Source of the DNA: Crotalaria pallida
Taxonomy: Eukaryota > Streptophyta > Magnoliopsida > Fabales > Fabaceae
Reading direction: 5' to 3'
DNA length: 64,000 bases
Assembly (NCBI GenBank): GCA_037953625.1
Contig: CM075656.1
Coordinates: 64,313,001 to 64,377,000, forward strand
Below, piece by piece: positions 32,601 to 47,100 of this stretch. The first letter of the stretch is position 1; each line of letters begins with the position of its first letter. A program made the position numbers and the translations under genes. The notes below the pieces were generated by a model. The model was not told the DNA's origin. It saw only the letters and a list, made by a program, of their open reading frames with translations, and did not search any database.

Positions 32601-35600
32601 ATGAGTCGTTGGAGGCTCTACCAAGTGTAGAATGGTTAAGAGATAATTCTAAATTCTTAGAATGGTCTACGAATTTTTATTTGGACGTATAAGAACCTTT
32701 TGGATGATCCTAAACACTCCTTGGTGCCCTAAGGTACGTAGAGGGTGAAACATGAGTCGTAGGAGAGTCTAACAATTGTAGAATGGTTATAAGCGTATTC
32801 TATCGGCTTAAAATGATCTAGGAATGTGTATTAGGACATATAAGAACCTTTAAAATGATCCTAAACACTACTTGGTGCCCCAAGGGATGTAAAGGGGGAA
32901 GCATGAGTCCTTGGAGGCTCTAACAAGCGTTAAATGGTTAAGAGAGTATTCTAAAAAGACTTAGAATGGTCTACGAATGTGTATTAGGACATATAAGAAC
33001 CTTTTGAATGATCCTAAACACTCCTTGGTGCCCCAAGGGATGTAGAGGGTGAAGCATGAGTCGTTGGAGGCTCTAACAAGTGTAGAATGGTTAATAGAGT
33101 ATTCTAAAGGCTTTGGATGGTCTAGGAATGTGTATTAGGACATTTAAGAACCTTTAGAATGATCCTAAACACTCCTTGGGGCCCCAAGGGATGTAGAGGG
33201 TGAAGCATGAGTCCTTGGAGGCTCTAACAAGTGTAGAATGGTTAAGAGAGTATTCTAAAACCTTAGAATGGTTTACGAATTTGTATTAGGACATATAAGA
33301 ACCTTTTGAATGATCCTAAACACTCTTTGGTGCCCCAAGGTACGTAGAGGGTGAAGCATGAGTCGTTGGAGAGTCTAACAAGTGTAGAATGGTTATGAAA
33401 GTATTATAAGGCTTATAATGGTCTAGGAATGTGTATTAGGACATATAAGAACCTTTAGAATGATCCTAAACACTCCTTGGTGCCCCAAGTGATGTAGAGG
33501 GTGAAGCATGAGTCCTTGGAGGCTCTAACAAGTGTAAAATGGTTAAGAGAGTATTCTAAAAAGACTTAGAATGGTCTACGAATGTGTATTAGGACATATA
33601 AGAACCTTTTGAATGATCCTAAACACTCCTTGGTGCCCTAAGGAACGTAGAAGGTGAAGCATGAGTCGTTGGAGAGTCTAACAAGTTTAGAATGTTTTTG
33701 AGAGTATTCTAAAGGCCTAGAATGGTCTAGGAATGTGTATTAGGACATATAAGAACCTTAAGAATGATCCTAAACACTCATTGGTGCCCCAAGGGACGTA
33801 GAGGGTGAAGCATGAGTCGTTGGAGGCTCTACCAAGTGTAGAATGGTTAAGAGATTATTCTAAAATCTTAGAATGGTCTACGAATTTTTATTTGGACGTA
33901 TAAGAACCTTTTGGATGATCCTAAACACTCCTTGGTGCCCTAAGGTACGTAGAGGGTGAAACATGAGTCGTAGGAGAGTCTAACAATTGTAGAATGGTTA
34001 TAAGCGTATTCTTTCGGCTTAAAATGATCTAGGAATGTGTATTAGGACATATAAGAACCTTTAAAATGATCCTAAACACTACTTGGTGCCCCAAGGGATG
34101 TAAAGGGGGAAGCATGAGTCCTTGGAGGCTCTAACAAGCGTTAAATGGTTAAGAGAGTATTCTAAAAAGACTTAGAATGGTCTACGAATGTGTATTACGA
34201 CATATAAGAACCTTTTGAATGATCCTAAACACTCATTGGTGCCCCAAGGGATGTAGAGGGTGAAGCATGAGTCGTTGGAGGCTCTAACAAGTGTAGAATG
34301 GTTAATAGAGTATTCTAAAGGCTTAGGATGGCCTAGGAATGTGTATTAGGACATTTAAGAACCTTTAGAATGATCCTAAACACTCCTTGGGGCCCCAAGG
34401 GATGTAGAGGGTGAAGCATGAGTCCTTGGAGGCTCTAACAAGTGTAGAATGGTTAAGAGAGTATTCTAAAACCTTAGAATGGTTTACGAATTTGTATTAG
34501 GACATATAAGAACCTTTTGAATGATCCTAAACAGTCTTTGGTGCCCCAAGGTACGTAGAGGGTGAAGCATGAGTCGTTGGAGAGTCTAACAAGTGTAGAA
34601 TGGTTATGAAAGTATGATAATGGCTTATAATGGTCTAGGAATGTGTATTAGGACATATAAGAACCTTTAGAATGATCCTAAACACTCCTTGGTGCCCCAA
34701 GTGATGTAGAGGGTGAAGCATGAGTCGTTGGAGGCTCTACCAAGTGTAGAATGGTTAAGAGATTATTCTAAAATCTTAGAATGGTCTACGAATTTTTATT
34801 TGGACGTATAAGAACCTTTTGGATGATCCTAAACACTCCTTGGTGCCCTAAGGTACATAGAGGGTGAAACATGAGTCGTAGGAGAGTCTAACAATTGTAG
34901 AATGGTTATAAGCGTATTCTTTCGGCTTAAAATGATCTAGGAATGTGTATTAGGACATATAAGAACCTTTAAAATGATCCTAAACACTACTTGGTGCCCC
35001 AAGGGATGTAAAGGGGGAAGCATGAGTCCTTGGAGGCTCTAACAAGCGTTAAATGGTTAAGAGAGTATTCTAAAAAGACTTAGAATGGTCTACGAATGTG
35101 TATTAGGACATATAAGAACCTTTTGAATGATCCTAAACACTCCTTGGTGCCCCAAGGGATGTAGAGGGTGAAGCATGAGTCGTTGGAGGCTCTAACAAGT
35201 GTAGAATGGTTAATAGAGTATTCTAAAGGCTTAGGATGGTCTAGGAATGTGTATTAGGACATTTAAGAACCTTTAGAATGATCCTAAACACTCCTTGGGG
35301 CCCCAAGGGATGTAGAGGGTGAAGCATGAGTCCTTGGAGGCTCTAACAAGTGTAGAATGGTTAAGAGAGTATTCTAAAACCTTAGAATGGTTTACGAATT
35401 TGTATTAGGACATATAAGAACTTTTGAATGATCCTAAACACTCTTTGGTGCCCCAAGGTACGTTGAGGGTGAAGCATGAGTCGTTGGAGAGTCTAACAAG
35501 TGTAGAATGGTTATGAAAGTATTATAACGGCTTATAATGGTCTAGGAATGTGTATTAGGACATATAAGAACCTTTAGAATGATCCTAAACACTCCTTGGT

Positions 35601-37714
35601 GCCCCAAGTGATGTAGAGGGTGAAGCATGAGTCCTTGGAGGCTCTAAAAAGTGTAAAATAGTTAAGAGAGTATTCTAAAAAGACTTAGAATGGTCTACGA
35701 ATGTGTATTAGGACATATAAGAACCTTTTGAATGATCCTAAACACTCCTTGGTGCCGTAAGGAACGTAGAAGGTGAAGCATGAGTCGTTGGAGAGTCTAA
35801 CAAGTTTAGAATGTTTTTGAGAGTATTCTAAAGGCCTAGAATGGTCTAGGAATGTGTATTAGGACATATAAGAACCTTAAGAATGATCCTAAACACTCCT
35901 TGGTGTCCCAAGGGACGTAGAGGGTGAAGCATGAGTCGTTGGAGGCTCTACCAAGTGTAGAATGGTTAAGAGATTATTCTAAAATCTTAGTATGGTCTAC
36001 GAATTTTTATTTGGACGTATAAGAACCTTTTGGATGATCCTAAACACTCCTTGGTGCCCTAAGGTACGTAGAGGGTGAAACATGAGTCGTAGGAGAGTCT
36101 AACAATTGTAGAATGGTTATAAGCGTATTCTATCGGCTTAAAATGATCTAGGAATGTGTATTAGGACATATAAGAACCTTTAAAATGATCCTAAACACTA
36201 CTTGGTGCCCCAAGGGATGTAAAGGGGGAAGCATGAGTCCTTGGAGGCTCTAACAAGCGTTAAATGGTTAAGAGAGTATTCTAAAAAGACTTAGAATGGT
36301 CTACGAATGTGTATTAGGACATATAAGAACCTTTTGAATGATCCTAAACACTCATTGGTGCCCCAAGGGATGTAGAGGGTGAAGCATGAGTCGTTGGAGG
36401 CTCTAACAAGTGTAGAGTGGTTAATAGAGTATTCTAAAGGCTTAGGATGGTCTAGGAATGTGTATTAGGACATTTAAGAACCTTTAGAATGATCCTAAAC
36501 ACTCCTTGGGGCCCCAAGGGATGTAGAGGGTGAAGCATGAGTCCTTGGAGGCTCTAACAAGTGTAGAATGGTTAAGAGAGTATTCTAAAACCTTAGAATG
36601 GTTTACGAATTTGTATTAGGACATATAAGAACCTTTTGAATGATCCTAAACACTCTTTGGTGCCCCAAGGTACGTAGAGGGTGAAGCATGAGTCGTTGGA
36701 GAGTCTAACAAGTGTAGAATGGTTATGAAAGTATTATAATGGCTTATAATGGTCTAGGAATGTGTATTAGGACATATAAGAACCTTTAGAATGATCCTAA
36801 ACACTCCTTGGTGCCCCAAGTGATGTAGAGGGTGAAGCATGAGTCCTTGGAGGCTCTAACAAGTGTAAAATGGTTAAGAGAGTATTCTAAAAAGACTTAG
36901 AATGGTCTACGAATGTGTATTAGGACATATAAGAACCTTTTGAATGATCCTAAACACTCCTTGGTGCCCTAAGGAACGTAGAAGGTGAAGCATGAGTCGT
37001 TGGAGAGTCTAACAAGTTTAGAATGTTTTTGAGAGTATTCTAAAGGCCTAGAATGGTCTAGGAATGTGTATTAGGACATATAAGAACCTTAAGAATGATC
37101 CTAAACACTCCTTGGTGCCCCAAGGGACGTAGAGGGTGAAGCAAGAGTCGTTGGAGGCTCTACCAAGTGTAGAATGGTTAAGAGATTATTCTAAAATCTT
37201 ATAATGGTCTACGAATTTTTATTTGGACATATAAGAACCTTTTGGATGATCCTAAACACTCCTTGGTGCCCTAAGGTACGTAGAGGGTGAAACATGAGTC
37301 GTAGGAGAGTCTAACAATTGTAGAATGGTTATAAGCGTATTCTATCGGCTTAAAATGATCTAGGAATGTGTATTAGGACATATAAGAACCTTTAAAATGA
37401 TCCTAAACACTACTTGGAGCCCCAAGGGATGTAAAGGGGGAAGCATGAGTCCTTGGAGGCTCTAACAAGCGTTAAATGGTTAAGAGAGTATTCTAAAAAG
37501 ACTTAAAATGGTCTACGAATGTGTATTAGGACATATAAGAACCTTTTGAATGATCCTAAACACTCCTTGGTTCCCCAAGGGATGTAGAGGGTGAAGCATG
37601 AGTCGTTGGAGGCTCTAACAAGTGTAGAATGGTTAATAGAGTATTCTAAAGGCTTAGGATGGTCTAGGAATGTGTATTAGGAAATTTAAGAACCTTTAGA
37701 ATGATCCTAAACAC
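29690..37714. repeat. 8-mer higher-order repeat (about 1211 bp) in block C
   Basis: The marker CCTTGGGGCCCCAAGG recurs with TCCTTGGGGC at 29691, 31962, 33173, 34384, 35292, 36503 and 37715. Steps of 1211 dominate, with one 908 (six monomers) and one 2271. The marker AAGGGGGAAG recurs at 30621, 31681, 32892, 34103, 35011, 36222 and 37434. Copies are nearly identical, and loss of one or two monomers in some units explains the 908 and 1060 steps. Confidence 0.88.
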
Positions 37715-40445
37715 TCCTTGGGGCCCCAAGGGATGTAGAGGGTGAAGCATGAGTCCTTGGAGGCTCTAACAAGTGTAGAATGTATAAGAGAGTATTCTAA
37801 AAACTTAGAATGGTCTCGAATTTGTATTAGGACATATAAGAACCTTTTGAATGATCCTAAACACTCCTTGGTGCCCTAAGGTACGTAGAGGGTGAAGCAT
37901 GAGTCATTGGAGAGTCTAACAAGTGTAGAATGGTTATGAAAGTATTATAACAGCTTAAAATGGTCTAGGAATGTGTATTAGGACATATAAGAACCTTTAG
38001 TATGATCCTAAACACTCCTTGGTGCCCCAAGGGATGTAGAGGGTGAAGCATGAGTCCTTGGAGGCTCTAAAAAGTGTAGAATGGTTACGAGAGTATTCTA
38101 AAGACATAGAATGGTCTACGAGTGTGTATTAGGACATATAAGAACCTTTAGAATGATCCTAAACATTCCTTGGTGCCCTAAGGGACGTAGAGGGTGAAAC
38201 ATGAGTCGTTGGAGAGTCTAACAAGTGTAGAATGGTTATGAGAGTATTCTAAAGGCTTAGAATGGTCTAGGAATGTGTATTAGGACATATAAGAACCTTT
38301 TGAATGATCCTAAACACTCCTTGGTGCCCTAAGGGACGTAGAAGGTGAAGCATGAGTCGTTGGAGAGTCTAACCAGTGTAGAATGGTTATGAGAGTATTA
38401 TAAAGGCATAAACTGGTCTAGGAATGTGTATTAGGACATATAAGAACCTTTAGAATGATCCTAAACACTCCTTGGTGCCCCAAGGTACGTAGAGGGTGAA
38501 GCATGAGTCGTTGGAGAGTCTAACAAGTGTAGAATTGTTATGAGAGTATTCTAAAGGCTTAAAATGGTCTAGGAATGCGTATTAGGACATATAAGAACCT
38601 TTAGAATGATCCTAAACACTCCTTGGTGCCCCAAGTGATGTAGAGGGTGAAGCATGAGTCCTTGGAGGCTCTAACAAGTGTAAAATGGTTAAGAGAGTAT
38701 TCTAAAAAGACTTAGAATGGTCTACGAATGTGTATTAGGACATATAAGAACCTTTTGAATGATCCTAAACACTCCTTGGTGCCCTAAGGAACGTAGAAGG
38801 TGAAGCATGAGTCGTTGGAGAGTCTAACAAGTTTAGAATGTTTTTGAGAGTATTCTAAAGGCCTAGAATGGTCTAGGAATGTGTATTAGGACATATAAGA
38901 ACCTTAAGAATGATCCTAAACACTCCTTGGTGCCCCAAGGGACGTAGAGGGTGAAGCAAGAGTCGTTGGAGGCTCTACCAAGTGTAGAATGGTTAAGAGA
39001 TTATTCTAAAATCTTATAATGGTCTACGAATTTTTATTTGGACATATAAGAACCTTTTGGATGATCCTAAACACTCCTTGGTGCCCTAAGGTACGTAGAG
39101 GGTGAAACATGAGTCGTAGGAGAGTCTAACAATTGTAGAATGGTTATAAGCGTATTCTATCGGCTTAAAATGATCTAGGAATGTGTATTAGGACATATAA
39201 GAACCTTTAAAATGATCCTAAACACTACTTGGAGCCCCAAGGGATGTAAAGGGGGAAGCATGAGTCCTTGGAGGCTCTAACAAGCGTTAAATGGTTAAGA
39301 GAGTATTCTAAAAAGACTTAAAATGGTCTACGAATGTGTATTAGGACATATAAGAACCTTTTGAATGATCCTAAACACTCCTTGGTTCCCCAAGGGATGT
39401 AGAGGGTGAAGCATGAGTCGTTGGAGGCTCTAACAAGTGTAGAATGGTTAATAGAGTATTCTAAAGGCTTAGGATGGTCTAGGAATGTGTATTAGGAAAT
39501 TTAAGAACCTTTAGAATGATCCTAAACACTCCTTGGGGCCCCAAGGGATGTAGAGGGTGAAGCATGAGTCCTTGGAGGCTCTAACAAGTGTAGAATGTAT
39601 AAGAGAGTATTCTAAAAACTTAGAATGGTCTCGAATTTGTATTAGGACATATAAGAACCTTTTGAATGATCCTAAACACTCCTTGGTGCCCTAAGGTACG
39701 TAGAGGGTGAAGCATGAGTCATTGGAGAGTCTAACAAGTGTAGAATGGTTATGAAAGTATTATAACAGCTTAAAATGGTCTAGGAATGTGTATTAGGACA
39801 TATAAGAACCTTTAGTATGATCCTAAACACTCCTTGGTGCCCCAAGGGATGTAGAGGGTGAAGCATGAGTCCTTGGAGGCTCTAAAAAGTGTAGAATGGT
39901 TACGAGAGTATTCTAAAGACATAGAATGGTCTACGAGTGTGTATTAGGACATATAAGAACCTTTAGAATGATCCTAAACATTCCTTGGTGCCCTAAGGGA
40001 CGTAGAGGGTGAAACATGAGTCGTTGGAGAGTCTAACAAGTGTAGAATGGTTATGAGAGTATTCTAAAGGCTTAGAATGGTCTAGGAATGTGTATTAGGA
40101 CATATAAGAACCTTTTGAATGATCCTAAACACTCCTTGGTGCCCTAAGGGACGTAGAAGGTGAAGCATGAGTCGTTGGAGAGTCTAACCAGTGTAGAATG
40201 GTTATGAGAGTATTATAAAGGCATAAACTGGTCTAGGAATGTGTATTAGGACATATAAGAACCTTTAGAATGATCCTAAACACTCCTTGGTGCCCCAAGG
40301 TACGTAGAGGGTGAAGCATGAGTCGTTGGAGAGTCTAACAAGTGTAGAATTGTTATGAGAGTATTCTAAAGGCTTAAAATGGTCTAGGAATGCGTATTAG
40401 GACATATAAGAACCTTTAGAATGATCCTAAACACTCCTTGGTGCC
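36815..40445. repeat. Tandem 12-mer duplication (1815 bp)
   Basis: Two consecutive units of 1815 bp appear almost identical. The private variant GAATGTATAAGAG recurs (TGTATAAGAG at 37781 and 39596), as does AACCAGTGTAG at 38371 and 40186. Unit limits of about 36815-38629 and 38630-40445 are approximate. Confidence 0.85.
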
Positions 40446-43400
40446 CCAAGTGATGTAGAGGGTGAAGCATGAGTCCTTTATAGGCTCTAACAAGTGTTGA
40501 ATGTTTAAGAGAGTATTCTAAAGACTTAGAATGGTCTACGAATGTGTATTAGGATATATAAGAACCATTTGAATGATCCTAAACACTCCTTGGTGCCCAA
40601 AGGTACGTAGAAGGTGAAGCATGAGTCGTTGGAGAGTCTAACAAGTGTAGAATGGTTATGAGAGTATTCTAAAGGCCTAGAAGGGTCTAGGAATGGGTAT
40701 TAGGACATATAAGAACCTTTAGAATGATCCAAAACACTCCATGGTGCCCCAAGGGACGTAGAGGGTAAAGCAAGAGTCGTTGGAGGCTCTAACAAGTGTA
40801 GAATGGTTAAGAGAGTATTCTAAAGGCATAGGATGGTCTAGGAATGTGTATTAGGACATATAAGAACCTTTAGAATGATCCTAAACACTCCTTGGTGCCC
40901 CAAGGGATGTAGAGGGTGAAGCATGAGTCGTTGGAGGCTCTAACAAGTGTAGAATGGTTAATAGAGTATTCTAAAGGCTTAGGATGGTCTAGGAATGTGT
41001 ATTAGGACATTTAAGAACCTTTAGAATGATCCTAACACTCCTTGGGGCCCCATGGGATGTAGAGGGTGAAGCATGAGTCCTTGGAGGCTCTACCAAGTGT
41101 AGAATGGTTAAGAGAGTATTCTAAAAACTTAGAATGGTCTACGAATTTGTATTAGGACATATAAGAACTTTTTGAATGATCCTAAACACTCCTTGGTGCC
41201 CCAAGGTACGTAGAGGGTGAAGCATGAGTCGTTAGAGAATCTAAAAAGTGTAGAATGGTTATAAGAGTATTCTAACGGCTTAAAATGATCTATGAATGTG
41301 TATTAGGACATATAAGAACCTTTTGAATGATCCTAAACACTCCTTGGTGCACTAAGGGACGTAGAAGGTGAAGCATGAGTCGTTGGAGAGTCTAATAAGT
41401 GTAGAATCATTATGAGAGTATTCTAAAGGCCTAGAATTGTCTAAGAATGTGTATTAGGACATATAAGAACCTTTGGAATGATCCTAAACACTCCTTGGTG
41501 CCCCAAGGGACGTAGAGGGTGAAGCAAGAGTCGTTGGAGGCTCTAACAAGTGTAGAATGGTTAAGAGAGTATTCTAAAGGCTTAGGATGGTCTAGGAATG
41601 TGTATTAGGACATATAAGAACCTTTAGAATGATCCTAAACACTCCTTGGTGCCACAAGGGAGGTAGAGGGTGAAGCATGAGTCCTTGGAGGCTCTAACAA
41701 GTGTAGAATGGTTAAGAGAGTATTCTAAAACCTTAGAATGGTTTACGAATTTGTATTAGGACATATAAGAACCTTTTGAATGATCCTAAACACTCTTTGG
41801 TGCCCCAAGGTACGTAGAGGGTGAAGCATGAGTCGTTGGAGAGTCTAACAAGTGTAGAATGGTTGTGAAAGTATTATAACGGCTTATAATGTTCTAGGAA
41901 TGTGTATTAGGACATATAAGAACCTTTAGAATGATCCTAAACACTCCTTGGTGCCCCAAGTGATGTAGAGGGTGAAGCATGAGTCCTTGGAGGCTCTAAC
42001 AAGTGTAGAATGGTTAAGAGAGTATTCTAAAAAGACTTAGAATGGTCTACGAGTGTGTATTAGGACATATAAGAACCTTTAGAATGATCCTAAACATTCC
42101 TTGGTGCCCTAAGGGACGTAGAGGGTGAAACATGAGTCGTTGGAGAGTCTAACAAGTGTAGAATGGTTATGAGAGTATTCTAAAGGCTTAGAATGGTCTA
42201 GGAATGTGTATTAGGACATATAAGAACCTTTTGAATGATCCTAAACACTCCTTGGTGCCCTAAGGGACGTAGAAGGTGAAGCATGAGTCGTTGGAGAGTC
42301 TAACCAGTGTAGAATGGTTATGAGAGTATTATAAAGGCATAAACTGGTCTAGGAATGTGTATTAGGACATATAAGAACCTTTAGAATGATCCTAAACACT
42401 CCTTGGTGCCCCAAGGTACGTAGAGGGTGAAGCATGAGTCGTTGGAGAGTCTAACAAGTGTAGAATTGTTATGAGAGTATTCTAAAGGCTTAAAATGGTC
42501 TAGGAATGCGTATTAGGACATATAAGAACCTTTAGAATGATCCTAAACACTCCTTGGTGCCCCAAGTGATGTAGAGGGTGAAGCATGAGTCCTTTATAGG
42601 CTCTAACAAGTGTTGAATGTTTAAGAGAGTATTCTAAAGACTTAGAATGGTCTACGAATGTGTATTAGGATATATAAGAACCATTTGAATGATCCTAAAC
42701 ACTCCTTGGTGCCCAAAGGTACGTAGAAGGTGAAGCATGAGTCGTTGGAGAGTCTAACAAGTGTAGAATGGTTATGAGAGTATTCTAAAGGCCTAGAAGG
42801 GTCTAGGAATGGGTATTAGGACATATAAGAACCTTTAGAATGATCCAAAACACTCCATGGTGCCCCAAGGGACGTAGAGGGTAAAGCAAGAGTCGTTGGA
42901 GGCTCTAACAAGTGTAGAATGGTTAAGAGAGTATTCTAAAGGCATAGGATGGTCTAGGAATGTGTATTAGGACATATAAGAACCTTTAGAATGATCCTAA
43001 ACACTCCTTGGTGCCCCAAGGGATGTAGAGGGTGAAGCATGAGTCGTTGGAGGCTCTAACAAGTGTAGAATGGTTAATAGAGTATTCTAAAGGCTTAGGA
43101 TGGTCTAGGAATGTGTATTAGGACATTTAAGAACCTTTAGAATGATCCTAACACTCCTTGGGTCCCCAATGGATGTAGAGGGTGAAGCATGAGTCCTTGG
43201 AGGCTCTACCAAGTGTAGAATGGTTAAGAGAGTATTCTAAAAACTTAGAATGGTCTACGAATTTGTATTAGGACATATAAGAACTTTTTGAATGATCCTA
43301 AACACTCCTTGGTGCCCCAAGGTACGTAGAGGGTGAAGCATGAGTCGTTAGAGAATCTAAAAAGTGTAGAATGGTTATAAGAGTATTCTAACGGCTTAAA

Positions 43401-44100
43401 ATGATCTATGAATGTGTATTAGGACATATAAGAACTTTTTGAATGATCCTAAACACTCCTTGGTGCCCCAAGGTACGTAGAGGGTGAAGCATGAGTCGTT
43501 AGAGAATCTAAAAAGTGTAGAATGGTTATAAGAGTATTCTAACGGCTTAAAATGATCTATGAATGTGTATTAGGACATATAAGAACCTTTTGAATGATCC
43601 TAAACACTCCTTGGTGCACTAAGGGACGTAGAAGGTGAAGCATGAGTCGTTGGAGAGTCTAATAAGTGTAGAATCATTATGAGAGTATTCTAAAGGCCTA
43701 GAATTGTCTAAGAATGTGTATTAGGACATATAAGAACCTTTGGAATGATCCTAAACACTCCTTGGTGCCCCAAGGGACGTAGAGGGTGAAGCAAGAGTCG
43801 TTGGAGGCTCTAACAAGTGTAGAATGGTTAAGAGAGTATTCTAAAGGCTTAGGATGGTCTAGGAATGTGTATTAGGACATATAAGAACCTTTAGAATGAT
43901 CCTAAACACTCCTTGGTGCCCCAAGGTACGTAGAGGGTGAAGCATGAGTCGTTAGAGAATCTAAAAAGTGTAGAATGGTTATAAGAGTATTCTAACGGCT
44001 TAAAATGATCTATGAATGTGTATTAGGACATATAAGAACCTTTTGAATGATCCTAAACACTCTTTGGTGCCCCAAGGTACGTAGAGGGTGAAGCATGAGT
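39930..44100. repeat. Tandem 14-mer duplication (2116 bp)
   Basis: The AACCAGTGTAG variant at 40186 recurs at 42302, and CCTTTATAGGCTC (TTTATA at 40477) recurs at 42593, both 2116 bp apart. The second unit carries an extra local duplication near 43420-43560. The limits are approximate. Confidence 0.82.
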
Positions 44101-47100
44101 CGTTGGAGAGTCTAGCAAGTGTAGAATGGTTATGAAAGTATTATAACGGCTTATAATGGTCTAGGAATGTGTATTAGGACATATAAGAACCTTTAGAATG
44201 ATCCTAAACACTCCTTGGTGCCCCAAGTGATGTAGAGGGTGAAGCATGAGTCCTTGGAGGCTCTAACAAGTGTAAAATGGTTAAGAGAGTAATGTTAAAA
44301 GACTTAGAATGGTCTACGAATGTGTATTAGGACATATAAGAACCATTTGAATGATCCTGAACACTCCTTGGTGCCCTAAGGAACGTAGAAGGTGAAGCAT
44401 GAGTCGTTATAGAGTCTAACAAGTGTAGAATGGTTATGAGAGTATTCTAAAGGCCTAGAATGGTCTAGGAATGGGTATTAGGACACATAAGAACCTTTAT
44501 AATGATCATAAACACTCCTTGGTGCCCCAAGTGATGTAGGGGTGAAGCATGAGTCCTTGGAGGCTCTAACAAGTGTAGAATGGTTAAGAGAGTATTCTAA
44601 AAAGACTTAGAATTGTCTACGAATGTGTATTAGGACATATAAGAACCATTTGAATGATCCTAAACACTCCTTGGTGCCCTAAGGAACGTAGAAGGTGAAG
44701 CATGAGTCGTTGAAGAATCTAACAAGTGTAGAATGGTTATGAGAGTATTCTAAAGGCCTAGAATGGTCTAGGAATGTGTATTAGGACATATAAGAACCTT
44801 TAGAATGATCCTAAACACTCCTTGGTGCCCCAAGGGATGTAGAGGGTGAAGCATGAGTCGTTGGAGGCTCTAACAAGTGTAGAATGGTTAATAGAGTATT
44901 CTAAAGGCTTAGGATGGTCTAGGAATGTGTATTAGGACATTTAAGAACCTTTAGAATGATCCTAAACACTCCTTGGGGCCCCAAGGGATGTAGAGGGTGA
45001 AGCATGAGTCCTTGGAGGCTCTACCAAGTGTAGAATGGTTAAGAGAGTATTCTAAAAACTTAGAATGGTCTACGAATTTGTATTAGGACATATAAGAACC
45101 TTTTGAATGATTCTAAACACTCCTTGGTGCCCCAAGGTACGTAGAAGGTGAAGCATGAGTCGTTAGAGAATCTAACAAGTGTAGAATGGTTATAAGAGTA
45201 TTCTAACGGCTTAAAATGATCTATGAATGTGTATTAGGACATATAAGAACCTTTTGAATGATCCTAAACACTCCTTGGTGCACTAAGGGACGTAGAAGGT
45301 GAAGCATGAGTCGTTGGAGAGTCTAACAAGTGTAGAATGGTTATGAGAGTATTCTAAAGGCCTAGAATTGTCTAAGAATGTGTATTAGGACATATAAGAA
45401 CCTTTGGAATGATCCTAAACACTCCTTGGTGCCCCAAGGGACGTAGAGGGTGAAGCAAGAGTCGTTGGAGGCTCTAACAAGTGTAGAATGGTTAAGAGAG
45501 TATTCTAAAGGCTTAGGATGGTCTAGGAATGTGTATTAGGACATATAAGAACCTTTAGAATGATCCTAAACACTCCTTGGTGCCCCAAGGGAGGTAGAGG
45601 GTGAAGCATGAGTCCTTGGAGGCTCTAACAAGTGTAGAATGGTTAAGAGAGTATTCTAAAACCTTAGAATGGTTTACGAATTTGTATTAGGACATATAAG
45701 AACCTTTTTAATGATCCTAAACACTCTTTGGTGCCCTAAGGTACGTAGAGGGTGAAGCATGAGTCGTTGGAGAGTCTAACAAGTGTAGAATGGTTATGAA
45801 AGTATTATAACGGCTTATAATGGTCTAGGAATGTGTATTAGGACATATAAGAACCTTTAGAATGATCCTAAACACTCCTTGGTGCCCCAAGTGATGTAGA
45901 GGGTGAAGCATGAGTCCTTGGAGGCTCTAACAAGTGTAAAATGGTTAAGAGAGTATTCTAAAAAGACTAAGAATGGTCTACGAATGTGTATTAGGACATA
46001 TAAGAACCTTTTGAATGATCCTAAACACTCTTTGGTGCCCCAAGGTACGTAGAGGGTGAAGCATGAGTCGTTGGAGAGTCTAGCAAGTGTAGAATGGTTA
46101 TGAAAGTATTATAACGGCTTATAATGGTCTAGGAATGTGTATTAGGACATATAAGAACCTTTAGAATGATCCTAAACACTCCTTGGTGCCCCAAGTGATG
46201 TAGAGGGTGAAGCATGAGTCCTTGGAGGCTCTAACAAGTGTAAAATGGTTAAGAGAGTAATGTTAAAAGACTTAGAATGGTCTACGAATGTGTATTAGGA
46301 CATATAAGAACCATTTGAATGATCCTGAACACTCCTTGGTGCCCTAAGGAACGTAGAAGGTGAAGCATGAGTCGTTATAGAGTCTAACAAGTGTAGAATG
46401 GTTATGAGAGTATTCTAAAGGCCTAGAATGGTCTAGGAATGGGTATTAGGACACATAAGAACCTTTATAATGATCATAAACACTCCTTGGTGCCCCAAGT
46501 GATGTAGGGGTGAAGCATGAGTCCTTGGAGGCTCTAACAAGTGTAGAATGGTTAAGAGAGTATTCTAAAAAGACTTAGAATGGTCTACGAATGTGTATTA
46601 GGACATATAAGAACCATTTGAATGATCCTAAACACTCCTTGGTGCCCTAAGGAACGTAGAAGGTGAAGCATGAGTCGTTGAAGAATCTAACAAGTGTAGA
46701 ATGGTTATGAGAGTATTCTAAAGGCCTAGAATGGTCTAGGAATGTGTATTAGGACATATAAGAACCTTTAGAATGATCGTAAACACTCCTTGGTGCCCCA
46801 AGGGATGTAGAGGGTGAAGCATGAGTCGTTGGAGGCTCTAACAAGTGTAGAATGGTTAATAGAGTATTCTAAAGGCTTAGGATGGTCTAGGAATGTGTAT
46901 TAGGACATTTAAGAACCTTTAGAATGATCCTAAACACTCCTTGGGGCCCCAAGGGATGTAGAGGGTGAAGCATGAGTCCTTGGAGGCTCTACCAAGTGTA
47001 GAATGGTTAAGAGAGTATTCTAAAAACTTAGAATGGTCTACGAATTTGTATTAGGACATATAAGAACCTTTTGAATGATTCTAAACACTCCTTGGTGCCC

